Origin: Chrysemys picta bellii
Taxonomy: Eukaryota > Chordata > Testudines > Emydidae
Direction: 5' to 3'
DNA length: 64,000 nt
NCBI RefSeq assembly: GCF_011386835.1
Contig: NC_088797.1
Span: 91,832,264-91,896,263, forward strand
Below, piece by piece: positions 23,779 through 33,798 of the stretch. The position numbers and the translations under genes were made by a program. A model generated the notes under the pieces. That model was not told the DNA's origin. It made no database searches and worked only from the letters and a program-made list of their open reading frames with translations. How positions within the stretch are numbered: position 1 is the first letter of the stretch; every line of letters begins with the position of its first letter.

Positions 23779-24470
23779 CAGGGCCGGTGTAAGGAAGTTT
23801 GCGCCCTAGGTGAAACTTCCACCTTGCGCCCCCCCCCCCCCCCCCGCCCTCAGGCGACTCCTGCAGCAGCTCTCCCCCCTGCCCTGAGGTGCTCCCCCCA
23901 CGGCAGCTCCTCCTCCCCCAGGGAGCTGAGGCAGCTCCCCACCCCGGCTCACCTCTGCTCCACCTCCTTCCCAAACATGCCGCCCCCGCTCTAATTCTCC
24001 TCCCCTCCCAGGCTTGCGGCACCAAACAGCTGATTGGCGCCGCAAGCCTGGGAGGTGGGAGAAGTGGAGCAGCGATGGCGTGCTCGGGCAGGGGGCATAG
24101 CAGAGGTGAGCTGGGGTGGGCAGCCCTGAGGCAGCTCCCCCCCCCCGTCCTGAGGCACCCCCCCCTCCACGGCAGCTCCCCACCCCCCCGGCCCAGGGAG
24201 CCATGCGGCAGTTCCCCACCCCAGCTCACCTCTGCTCCGACTCCTCCCCGAGCACGCCGCCCCTGCTCTAATTCTCCTCCCCTCCCAGGCTTGCGGCACC
24301 AAACAGCTGATTGGCGCTGCAAGCCTGGGAGGTGGGAGAAGTGGCGCGGCGACCGCGCTCGGGGAGTAGGAACAGTGTAAAAAAAAATTCGGGGCACTGC
24401 TTTTTGGCGCCCCCAAATCTTGGTGCCCTAGGCAACCACCTAGTTTGCCTAAATGGTAGCACCGGCCCTG
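23779..24470. mobile_element. GC-rich non-autonomous hAT element, 692 bp
   Basis: Ends cagggccggtg and caccggccctg are inverted copies, flanked by ttgttgct (23771-23778) and ttgttgcc (24471-24478), 7 of 8 matching. The interior is very GC-rich, with C tracts at 23827-23845 and elsewhere. It is an internal tandem duplication with a period of about 277 bp (roughly 23862-24072 and 24139-24349). Each copy holds a hairpin, for example 24004-24020 paired with 24039-24055 around 18 bases. Several long reading frames on both strands arise only from base composition. It is inserted between the gypsy relic and its presumed LTR. Confidence 0.88.
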
Positions 24471-24695
24471 TTGTTGCCTAACTGAGACATTCTCAGGCAA
24501 AGTAACCAAACTTGATGCTTGTTATTTCCCTCCCTAGTCGAAACAGTAGAAGGCATCATCTATTCCACCACAGTAAATGTTCAGCTGGGATGACAATTTT
24601 ATATGACATCTATGTTGTTTGCAACCATTGATTATTATCATAGATGTACACTATTGATGTTCATGAAGTGATTGCTGCTCTTAGGACTCCAAATC

Positions 24696-24938
24696 TTACT
24701 GCTCTTTTTGTTGAGCTTTATCTGCCTCTTTATACTTCCGCAAATCCCCAGTTCCTCTGACATCAGCATCTAACATTACAGGTATTCTAGTTCTCAGAGA
24801 TCTGTTAAAATGAATGAATGCAAATGACAAATTGTGTTTTGCTGGTGCCCGCCTATAGTTTAACAGTACTAAGTACAGATGAGATTCTGCAGCCTTTTTC
24901 AGTAGCGGCTTTATTATTTTAACATTACTTTCCACCAT
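24696..24938 (-). pseudogene. Gypsy integrase fragment
   Basis: A readable 80-codon segment begins MVESNVKIIKPLLKKAAESH and continues LVLLNYRRAPAKHNLSFAFI, the conserved C-terminal part of the integrase catalytic core in vertebrate gypsy elements (after the second catalytic aspartate, with the 'NYR.AP' patch). The upstream catalytic residues are missing because foreign sequence interrupts the gene on that side. Integrase inserts the cDNA copy into the chromosome; this fragment cannot. Confidence 0.75.
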
Positions 24939-25421
24939 CCCATTGGATTGGCAATAATGGGGACTAATGGTTACATGTCTAAATGTGATGAAGCAGAGAA
25001 TCCACCTACCAGAACAGAAGGAGTTAGAGAGAGCCTTCAGGTTCAGCTAGCCCTGTCCTGTTATAGCTGCAACTAATGCCAGGCCTGGAGAGGGGAAGGA
25101 GGAGGAGATAACCCAGCTCAGTTCATGGCTGACTGGTGAAGAGGCAGGAGCTAGCTGCCTCCCTACCTGAGGGGAAGGATCACCAATCTGCCATCTGAGT
25201 AAGCCATCAGGAAGCAATCACTGTCTTCCTGGCCAAAGGAGACTGAGAAAGAGGCCTAGGAGCTCAGGTGACTGAAGCATGGAGACCTTGTAGGGATTCC
25301 AAGCCCACCAAACTTACTGCCTCACCCAGAAAAATCTGGGACCACAACAGGATGCTACCCAGGATCCACGAGAGGTCACTACTAGAGAAAAGCCACCACA
25401 GCAACTTGGACTGTAGGGGCC

Positions 25422-26021
25422 TGTGACGGGGCATGACTCACCACTGTGGCACCTCCTACTGGCTGTCTTGGGAAATAGCTCTGCACCCTCTTCTGATGGT
25501 GTCTCGCTTGCCCTCATTTCTGCTCCTGGACCAACATCACTCCAATGACTGTGGTGTCCTCTTCATGACACTTCTCTCCAGCTGAGCCACACTCCATGGT
25601 TTCCCCTCCTGGGGGACCTGCAGTCTCCACCCAGCCACTTCCCTCAATGGCAACTGCAGTCCATTGTCCCAGGGCCACTTCCCATGCAGCTCCAGCACCC
25701 TCTTCTCCTCTTACTTCAGGGCCTCAGCCTGCAGGCCCTAGCAGCCAGCCAGGAGCTCTCTCTAGCTCCCCAGTCACTGTTTGCAGCATCGAATTGTCCC
25801 AAGTGCTGGGGCTTCTTCACCCTGCTAGGAGCCTGGTCTTCTCCCCTCAAATTCCAGTCAGTTACTGAACTCTGTGCTCTGCCTGCCCTTCTTATATGAG
25901 CCTGCTGGGCCATGATTGACCACTCCTCTCAACCACTTTTTAATTGTCTGCCTCTGGCACAGCTTCCCTAGGGTTGCTTTTAACCCCTGTTCTGCCAGTG
26001 AGGGACAGCCACCCCATCACA
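25422..26021. mobile_element. 600-bp solo LTR with 5-bp target duplication
   Basis: Begins tgtgacggggcatgactcac and ends cagccaccccatcaca, the TG..CA form of a retroviral or gypsy LTR. The flanking pentamer gggcc is identical on both sides (25417-25421, 26022-26026). No internal region follows, so it is a solo LTR left by recombination between the two ends of a full element. It sits inside another repeat block (about 24970-26160), which in turn interrupts the gypsy relic. Which strand it is on, and whether it is ERV or gypsy, cannot be decided from the sequence. Confidence 0.82.
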
Positions 26022-26179
26022 GGGCCATTCCCCAAACGGAAGGGACTGCAGTAGGAAGTATTTCAGGGCAGTGGACGTAGACTCCCTGATGGGAGATCAC
26101 CTACTCAGGTGTTGACTTACACAGGACCCTGGGCTGGGACCTGCTTCAGTTCCCCCTTTTGGCAATAGTAATAAATGAT

Positions 26180-26620
26180 TCATGGCCTCCCATAAATATA
26201 GACATTAAACTTCTTACAGCCATGGACTTAAGTGAAAGCCTGCTCCTCTATTTCAGCGTATATCAACACTCCGTTTTTGTTAGTGCCAATGACACACAAG
26301 CTACTGGTCTCCAGTTTTGACCATACTGCTGTAAGAGGAATGTGCTAATACCCTTCTTGGAGGCATCCATGCTCAACTTAGTTTTGCTCTTACTGTCATG
26401 GTACCTCAGGACTAGGGTCTCTTTAGCTAACTCCTTCAGTTTTTCTAACGCTTTATTAAGATTTGCATCCCAAGCTCATTAGACATTTTTGCACACTGGT
26501 GCTCTCAGGTTGCTGGTTTGGACAGCTAGATTAGGCATGAATTTCCCCAGGTCACCATTCCAAGAGATCTTTGTTTACCTTCCTTATCTGTTGAGGCAGG
26601 CATGCCTCTGCCTTACTGTG
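26180..26620 (-). pseudogene. Gypsy reverse transcriptase / RNase H fragment
   Basis: Minus-strand translation gives broken pieces such as GMPASTDKEGKQRSLGMVTW (end of reverse transcriptase) followed by an RNase H-like 'SMDASKKGISTFLLQQYGQN', with frameshifts between. In the family this region degrades the RNA of the RNA-DNA hybrid, and the 'DAS' aspartate is its first catalytic residue. Stops and frameshifts make it non-functional. Confidence 0.65.
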
Positions 26621-27047
26621 CTCTCCCTGCACACCTTGCGGTGTTAAGTTCTCCCATGGATATATTTTCCATTACATGGAATTTACATTTATGTTTGTTT
26701 GGCTTTAACGCAGCACCTCTTGCTCTTTCCAGGGTTGCCCAAAACCTCTGGTCATGCTCTTCTACTTCCTATCCCCTGATCAAAACATAAACTTTAGCAC
26801 CCTCTATACTGTCAAAAATTGTTGTTTTCCTATGAAATATCTCAGGTGGTGAACAGACCCCAAACTGTGTCCCTAAAAGGGGTAAGTTGAATGTGCATGA
26901 ACATGTGCATGTTTTTTTCTGCAGAGCATCTGCCAGAACTCTGCTGACACATCCAGAATTGAAAAATATTTGGCATCGGCCACATCTGTCAACCTTTCTC
27001 CCCTGGTAGCTAGTAGGAAATGTTTCCCTTTTATATATGAATTTAAG

Positions 27048-27251
27048 TCAGTAGGTTCTGTCTTTTTTCCCCCTACAATGATCAGTTAGTATACCCACTC
27101 TGTTGGTTATTGTACTCACTCTGATTCCCAGACCAATGACCCTATCTAGCTCCTCTTTTAGCCTCTCCCTTAGGGCAAAGGAAACTTTCCTCGAGGTATG
27201 AGTTGTGGGACAATTGGGCTCTTTCATCTCTATTTTGTATTCTGAGTACAT
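27048..27251 (-). pseudogene. Gypsy reverse transcriptase N-terminal fragment
   Basis: A 67-codon segment includes KVSFALRERLKEELDRVIGL, the motif just upstream of the fingers domain in gypsy reverse transcriptases, and continues briefly as 'GIRVSTITNRVGIL'. The catalytic YxDD part is not readable in sequence with it. It lies in the expected order between the gag-like and RNase H fragments. Confidence 0.65.
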
Positions 27252-27831
27252 CCGTATCCCATCCTCAAATTCTTCCTTGATTGTTTTGTTCCCCTACTTC
27301 TCTGATGATTACATCCCCTTGATCAGACCAAGGGCTTGACACAGTTTTAACCCAATCATGGGCTGTCTTTTCCCTGCTACTATTACAAATGTTATATTTT
27401 TACACATTTGTTATTTATCCATATATCTAGTTTATATAACCTTTTAGAGGGGATAAGACCACCACTATAAGCCCTGGCTTTTACCTGCTTACTTTTCGCT
27501 ATCTGTGACTTTTCTTTTAGTGCTAAAAACACTATTTCTGGCAACACATTAGTTTATATACAATGTCCAGTTAAAATTAATAAATGTCCCATTTGATTTC
27601 AGGTTGAAAATCCATCTTTTGCTGGAAATAATGCCCACTTCTCCTATGAAAAAATCCACTGAGATGGTGTTGCTGTCATCATCCTCTTTGTCCATGCTGT
27701 GCATACTCTGTTGGTGCTTCTAAACTATTGCACAGTGATGTAATCTGCTGCATTTCTTGCTCTTTTCTCGTACGTCTGTTCACGACCAGGCTTGTGCTTG
27801 TCATCACAGCATGTGCTGTTCTTGCTTGACT

Positions 27832-28047
27832 CTATGAGCACCATGTGCCTTTCTGTCTCAGGTCTCTTTTCTTGTGATAGTTTGGATTCTCAATCAAGAC
27901 AACAGTGTCATAATACTGTCCACCCTCAATAAGGTTATGTCTGGATTGGGTGGCTTCCACTGCTTGACAAATTCTAATTGCCTTGTCAAGAGTTAATTCT
28001 GGATCTCCCAGTAGTCTCTTGAGTTTTTTGTTCTGGATTCTAATCAC
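27832..28047 (-). pseudogene. Gypsy gag-like fragment
   Basis: A 71-codon segment contains KKLKRLLGDPELTLDKAIRI followed by CQAVEATQSRHN, which resembles the conserved end of the capsid region in vertebrate gypsy polyproteins ('LL.DPELTL.KAI.ICQA.E'). The zinc knuckle expected after it is not readable. It is the most upstream recognisable piece of the minus-strand element. Confidence 0.65.
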
Positions 28048-28069
28048 AATCTGATCTCTTAATAGAGAC

Positions 28070-28692
28070 TAGGTTGAAATTGTCTCTTCAGCCTTAGACT
28101 ATGTCTACACCACTGGCAGCAGCATGTAGTGTGTGTAGCAACATGCTGCAGTGAAAAGCAAGCTATGTCCACCCTGCAGTGTGTAGCTACATGTTGCTGA
28201 AAGACTGGCAACAGGAAGGTTTCAGCAGTGGGGATGCAGCAGGGAACCTCTTCTGCAGTGTCCTTCCCACAGCCTTCCCGGCTGGAAAGCTATACCCCTT
28301 AAAGGTGCTACAATTCCCAATACCACTGGTGGAACTGCAACATGAAAGTTACAAAGCAACAGAGGGTCCTGTGGCACCTTTGAGACTAACAGAAGTACTG
28401 GGAGCATAAGCTTTCGTGGGTAGGAACCTCACTTCTTCAGATGCAAGTAGGTTGAAATTGTCTCTTCAGCCTTAGACTATGTCTACACCACTGGCAGCAG
28501 CATGTAGTGTGTGTAGCAACATGCTGCAGTGAAAAGCAAGCTATGTCCACCCTGCAGTGTGTAGCTACATGTTGCTGAAAGACTGGCAACAGGAAGGTTT
28601 CAGCAGTGGGGATGCAGCAGGGAACCTCTTCTGCAGTGTCCTTCCCACAGCCTTCCCGGCTGGAAAGCTATACCCCTTAAAGTTACAATTCA
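28070..28692. repeat. 235-bp perfect direct repeat around a Penelope fragment
   Basis: 28070-28304 and 28448-28682 are identical by eye at an offset of 378 bp. Both begin taggttgaaattgtctcttc and end ctggaaagctatacccctta then aaag. Each copy includes a MITE-like start, cttagactatgtctacacca. Between them lie 44 bp (28305-28348) and a Penelope-like fragment (28349-28447). The second copy continues ttacaatt, and the same aaagttacaa string also sits at the Penelope boundary (28345-28354). The flanks therefore look like one long target duplication, with 44 bp lost from the second copy between two aaag repeats. Confidence 0.85.
28349..28447 (-). mobile_element. Penelope-like element fragment
   Basis: 'agcaacagagggtcctgtgg', then 'cacctttgagactaacagaa', then 'gcataagctttcgtgggtag', ending cttcttcagatgca, matches the terminal region of the copy at 47801-47995. 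It lacks the last ~30 bases of the family's end (the part with 'cggctacccctct'). No coding sequence. Confidence 0.8.
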
Positions 28693-31165
28693 ACCGTATA
28701 CATGTATGTGAACTGACAACATTTGATCTGGAATTTTCAGGATATTTGGTATTTTCAGTTTCAGATCCAAAATTTGACAAAGTTTAGGTCTTAGTTCTGA
28801 TCTCTGTTCTGAAGTGTTTTCCCAGTACAGAAAATCACATTTTCATCTTTCCACGTTGTGTATAGTACATCCATCATGTTTAAAGCGTGGGAAAGTCTCA
28901 GGTCTGTATCTTTTCACTTTATATACTATAATACTTTTCTCCCAACAGTTTATATGGCCTTTATGTACTCTTATAAACTAAATGGCTACAAGTGGAGAGC
29001 ACTTCACTAATGGATTGGGAATAATAAAATAGTAGTCATATAATATTATAGTGATACCTTCTATTTTACGGGTTGCCATTATTTCACTTCTTTGACCTTT
29101 CCTTAAAGAGTTGAAGAAAATTTGCTCAATATTGAAGGCCTCATGTAGGAGCAAAATACCCCACATTTTTTTAAACTAGACTTAATTTATATTAGTGTGG
29201 TCATTATTAGGACATTAAAGAACCATGTAAAAGAAGAGAAAAAGACTTTAGGGTCGAATATTCAACAGAGGAAGCAAAATGTACACCATAAACACCTGAA
29301 TTTTTGTACAAACAAATATTTACATACACATATCACATACAGGTAACAAAGGTCCTAAGTGACCATTTGTGTGTGCAAATGAGTTATTTTCCAAGTAAAT
29401 ATGCAGTTGCCTATGGTACAATGAATTTTTGTGGGCTCATCCATTGCACTCGTTTTTGAACATTTAGCTATTGGATTTTTTAATCCAACAATGTAATAAC
29501 ATTTAGATTTTATAATGTAAGTGTCCAGAGCATTAGTTCATAGAATAGATTAGTGAGATTTGGGGACATATTTTAGAATACATGAAGAAGTAGCGAAATT
29601 TTAAAAAGTGACTTTTGCCTAATGAAGTTTAGAGTCTGCTTTTTTTCCTTTTTAAATGTCCGGCTTCTGCTTAACTAAATCAGAGCCATTTATATTCATT
29701 GTGTCAATAATCTTCAGATTAGAGCTTCTGAAACATTCATGGAAATGATAGACTGTAATCACCCAGTGATTTATGTGTTGTAGGTATATACCATGCACTC
29801 TAATGGAGATTTTGTACTTGTGTTTAAATTGTGATTGATGCTTAATTTGCTTTGTTTTCACTTAAATTTCACTATGACACTTAAATCACTAGACTTTCAT
29901 CTCTTTAGGTTATAGGAGAAACTAAGTTTGGCAGCTATTCCTTAGAGAACATTTTCCCATGTTGCTAAACAATCACACAGTGTGGATAGTGGCTGCTCAG
30001 GTACCTAAGGATGATGTGCACTGGGAGAACTATGTAGGGAGGGTGTGGAACATTTAGCTAATGTCTGGCATGATATAAGCAACATGAACATTTTTATCAA
30101 CATGAACATTTTCTAACTTTACACCTAAAATAAATTAGTGTCTGTAATATAGCAAGAACAAGCATGTACTGTATCAGAATCCTGTACAGCTAATTAAAAA
30201 AGTATTGGTTAGTGATGTGTATTTTATTGTATTTAACTAAACTTATCTTCAGTTGACAAAAAATGATTTCAAATTCATATTCCTTTGTACCTTTTAGTAG
30301 ATTTTTAAACTATTCATATTTTATATTCTCTGGAAAACATACATGTTCAGATTTCTTTCCAGCAGTTTTAGACATATTTGTTTGTCAAATCATGATTTCT
30401 TTTACTTCAGCCCCCTAAAGAAAATGGAGATTTAAAGACTGTCCATTAGTTTATGCAGAGGAAAATGTCATACTGGTCCATGACTGGGACTCCTAGGCAC
30501 GACAGTAATACAAAAACTAAATAATAATAATAATAACCTGCTATATAATGATTGCTTACTAGGTGACATGTTTTCTGATAACGAGGCACTGCTTTATGGT
30601 TCTGGAGATAGTGTAGACGTTGGTAGCATAGTAAAGTGTGTAGGCTAGATCTTCAGTTGTACTGAGATGTAAGAGAAAGGTGCCTCTAAGACACTTTTCC
30701 CATTCTCTCTATCCTGGAATTGCTGTGGGCTATTTTGGCGCTCAGTGTTAATTTGGAGGCGCATAACCTAGAGTGCTCTGTGTTCCAGCCCTGTCCCCTC
30801 CTCCAGGCATCCCTGTCTTCTATCCCCGAAGAAACATAGCTGGCTTTCACTAGTCAAGGATTTCCCGCAATGGAGGAGCATGCATTAGTGTATCAGAATT
30901 TGACACTGTGTCAGAAAAGACATAATACGACTCAGGGATTTGAGGGCTCATTTTTTCAAAGCACACACCAAGTTAGTTCCTTTTAAAAATATTTAAGATT
31001 TTGATAGGTTGAGATGGGAGTCTGGGTCATTTCTGAGACAATGCAGGAAGAGGTATGACTTGAAGAAGGGTTTTGAGCAGGAGAGAGAGCTTGTGTGACC
31101 TACAGGATTAGGGAAGACAGTCCATAGATATAGGAATTGTAGGTTATATTGCCATTCTGCTTTAA

Positions 31166-31357
<192 letters not shown>

Positions 31358-32184
31358 TAAGCCTTTACACAGCTACTTCTGTTTACATGTGTGATGCTCA
31401 GGGTCCTGTCCTCCTCCTGTAGAGGTCAAAGTGAGGATTAAAATCTATTTCGTAACAAAGACATAGCGCATAAGAAAATGCTGACTTGGCATTTTTGTAA
31501 CATTTCAGATTTCCATCATATCAAAATATATTCATGCATAGCTTTTAACCAGCCTTCTGCTCAGAAGTGTGATAAAGAATAATAGATTATATTTAAACTT
31601 TTCATTGAATTTAATATTTGTGTAGGTTGTCAGCATGAAAGCCCTGGATATTGAAGGGCTTGTATTTATCCACCAGGCAGTTACAGTGGTTATGCAAACT
31701 TCCCTATAATGATTCACTAGTCTCAACAGAAATGTGTCCATTTCTGTGACCATTGATTCCTTAGCCTCTCTGATGATACTGCCAAAAAGGAGGCCAGTTG
31801 TGTTTATTGTATCTGCCCACTATGAAGTTCACTGACACTAACAGCTCATTATTTCACATGTATTATGACTATTCAGTTGTGTAATTACTTTCAGTCACTG
31901 CTGACTGGAGCTTGATTTGAACCAGTGACCCAGAGGCAAAATGTTCAATGTCCCAGTTAGAGTCCTCTGATGTCTCATAACTCGGGACCTACTATGCCCA
32001 GAATCAACAAACTTTTCCCGATAGGAAGCTGAGAATCTTCTCTCTTTCTAGTGGTTTAAAATTCCTATTTCTGGTCCTGAGCAGTCATGGTATTGGACCA
32101 CTGAACCTGTCAGTGGAAAAGGGCTTTACCTCTGAGGCATGTGATTTTGGGAGGTAATTCCACATTTAGGGAAGGAAGAAGGAA

Positions 32185-32185
<1 letters not shown>

Positions 32186-32236
<51 letters not shown>
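32186..32236. repeat. (GT)n microsatellite
   Basis: About 25 uninterrupted TG/GT dinucleotides. A pure tract of this length is likely to vary in length between individuals. A shorter (GT)7 tract is at 110-125. Confidence 0.95.
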
Positions 32237-32239
<3 letters not shown>

Positions 32240-32403
32240 AAATTGCTGCTATTTGAAGGTGCTCCGAAGTTAGCAATGGAGTAGATGGATTAGTGGGCAG
32301 GGTACAGCTGAGGTGGTCCAAGATGTAAGTAAAATGCAATTCCATGTGGTCCTGCAGTTCCTTACATGACTCCAAAAGTTGTAATATGTTGTATCACTAC
32401 ATA

Positions 32404-32640
32404 TAGGTTATGTCTACACTATGAGCTGTGGGTGTGATTCACAGCTTGCGTACACATATACTACCTCAGTGAGACCTAGCGCAAATAGAAATAGTCATAT
32501 AGCCACTAGCAGCACAGGCAGAGGAAGCAGCAGCATGGCTTAGCTGTGCCAAGTGCAAACCTGCCTCTACCCAGTAGGCATGTGTATGTGTATGTGAGCT
32601 GGGAATCACACCTCTAGCTCATAGTGTGGATGTAGCCTTA
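32404..32640. mobile_element. MITE with long imperfect terminal inverted repeats
   Basis: Starts taggttatgtctacactatg (then agctgtgggtgtgattcaca) and ends with an imperfect inverse (gaatcacacctctagctcat, then agtgtggatgtagcctta). The terminal repeats are about 40 bp. The TGTCTACAC-type ends resemble those at 11851-12150 and at the right end of the Harbinger element. No coding sequence. Confidence 0.78.
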
Positions 32641-32980
32641 TTGTGCGTCTAGATAGAATACAGTATGTGAAATCGTTATAATATACTCACTTTGAGCCTG
32701 GTTCTCCTCTCAGTTTGCTATTTTTATGCTATTGTAGAATCAGGCCCTTGTAATAAATGCAGCACAAAACTATGAGTTTTTCAATAAATCTGGGCTGGAG
32801 TTTTTAAAGAAGCCTAAAAGAAATAGGCATCCCTATCCCAATTGGATTTAGGCAACTAATTCTCTTAGGCTCATTTAAAAAACCTAGCCTGAACGTTTTT
32901 ATCCCAAATGGAATTTGTGCTAACTGTTGTCATTGAGTAACTAAAACTCAGTAGTGCAAAATAGTAAGAGAGATAGCATT

Positions 32981-33798
32981 TAGGGCTATCAAACTATTTT
33001 GCAATTAATCGTGAGGTTTAAAAAATTGTCATGATTAATTGCAGTTTTAATCACACTGTTAAACAACAATGGATTACCAATTTAAATTTATTATAAATAT
33101 TTTGATGTTTTTTCTTTTTTTAAATATATTTATTTCAATTACAACATAGAATACAAAATATACAGTGCTCATTTTCAGACAAGTACTGTAGTACAATCTC
33201 TTTATTGTGAAAGTGCAACTTACAAATGTAGAATTATTATTATTTTATATAACTGCACTCAAAAACAAAGTAAAATTTAAGAGCCTACAAGTCAAACTGT
33301 GAAGGGACATAAGAATGTTTTCATATCTGACTTGTAAATACCTTGCAACCCCAGCTGCAGCAATGCCATGCGAAGCACCTGTTCTTACTTTCAGGTGACA
33401 TTGTAAATAAGAAGCGGGCAGCATTATCTACCATAAATGTAAACAAACTTTTTTGCCTTACAAATTGGTTGAACAAGAAGTAGGACTGAGTGGACTTGTA
33501 TGAGGTGAATTGAAAAATAGTATTTCTTTTGTTTATCATTTTTACAGTGCAAATATTTGTAATAAAGATAATAATAAAAAGTGAGCACTGTACACTTTGT
33601 ATTCTATGTTGTAATTGAAATCAATATATTTGAAAATGTAGAAAAACATTCAGAAATATTTATAATAAATTTTAATTGCTATTCTATTATTGTTTAACAG
33701 TATGATGAAATCTGCGATTAATCACAAGTATAATTTTAATCTAATTAATTTGTTTTGCTTTAATCACATGCCGTAACTGCAATTAATTGACAGTCCTA
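32981..33798. mobile_element. Foldback-type hAT element, 818 bp
   Basis: The left end tagggctatcaa and right end ttgacagtccta are inverted copies, and the flanks atagcatt / ctagcatt (32973-32980, 33799-33806) are an 8-bp duplication with one mismatch. Inverted similarity extends far inward: near 33138, attacaacatagaatacaaa is mirrored by tttgtattctatgttgtaat near 33596, and the gattaat motifs at the two ends are mirrored too. So most of the element except its centre could pair with itself. A 72-codon frame in the centre (33539-33321, minus) has no recognised domain. Probably non-autonomous. Confidence 0.8.

Larger units (their letters stand above)
24690..28060 (-). mobile_element. Degenerate Ty3/gypsy retrotransposon interior
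   Basis: Four protein fragments lie in the order expected for a gypsy element on the minus strand: a gag-like segment (28047-27832), the start of reverse transcriptase (27251-27048), the reverse transcriptase/RNase H region (about 26620-26180) and integrase (24938-24696). Multiple stops and frameshifts interrupt every part. A block at about 24970-26160, itself split by a solo LTR, replaces the RNase H-integrase connection. Intervening DNA (27260-27830) is AT-rich and only patchily recognisable. The element is long dead. Confidence 0.8.

Noticed and set aside
23762..24509. Several overlapping reading frames of 137-211 codons on both strands
   Set aside because: They lie in the GC-rich tandem hAT MITE, have proline/glycine/alanine-rich low-complexity translations on every frame, and are explained by composition and lack of AT-rich stops.
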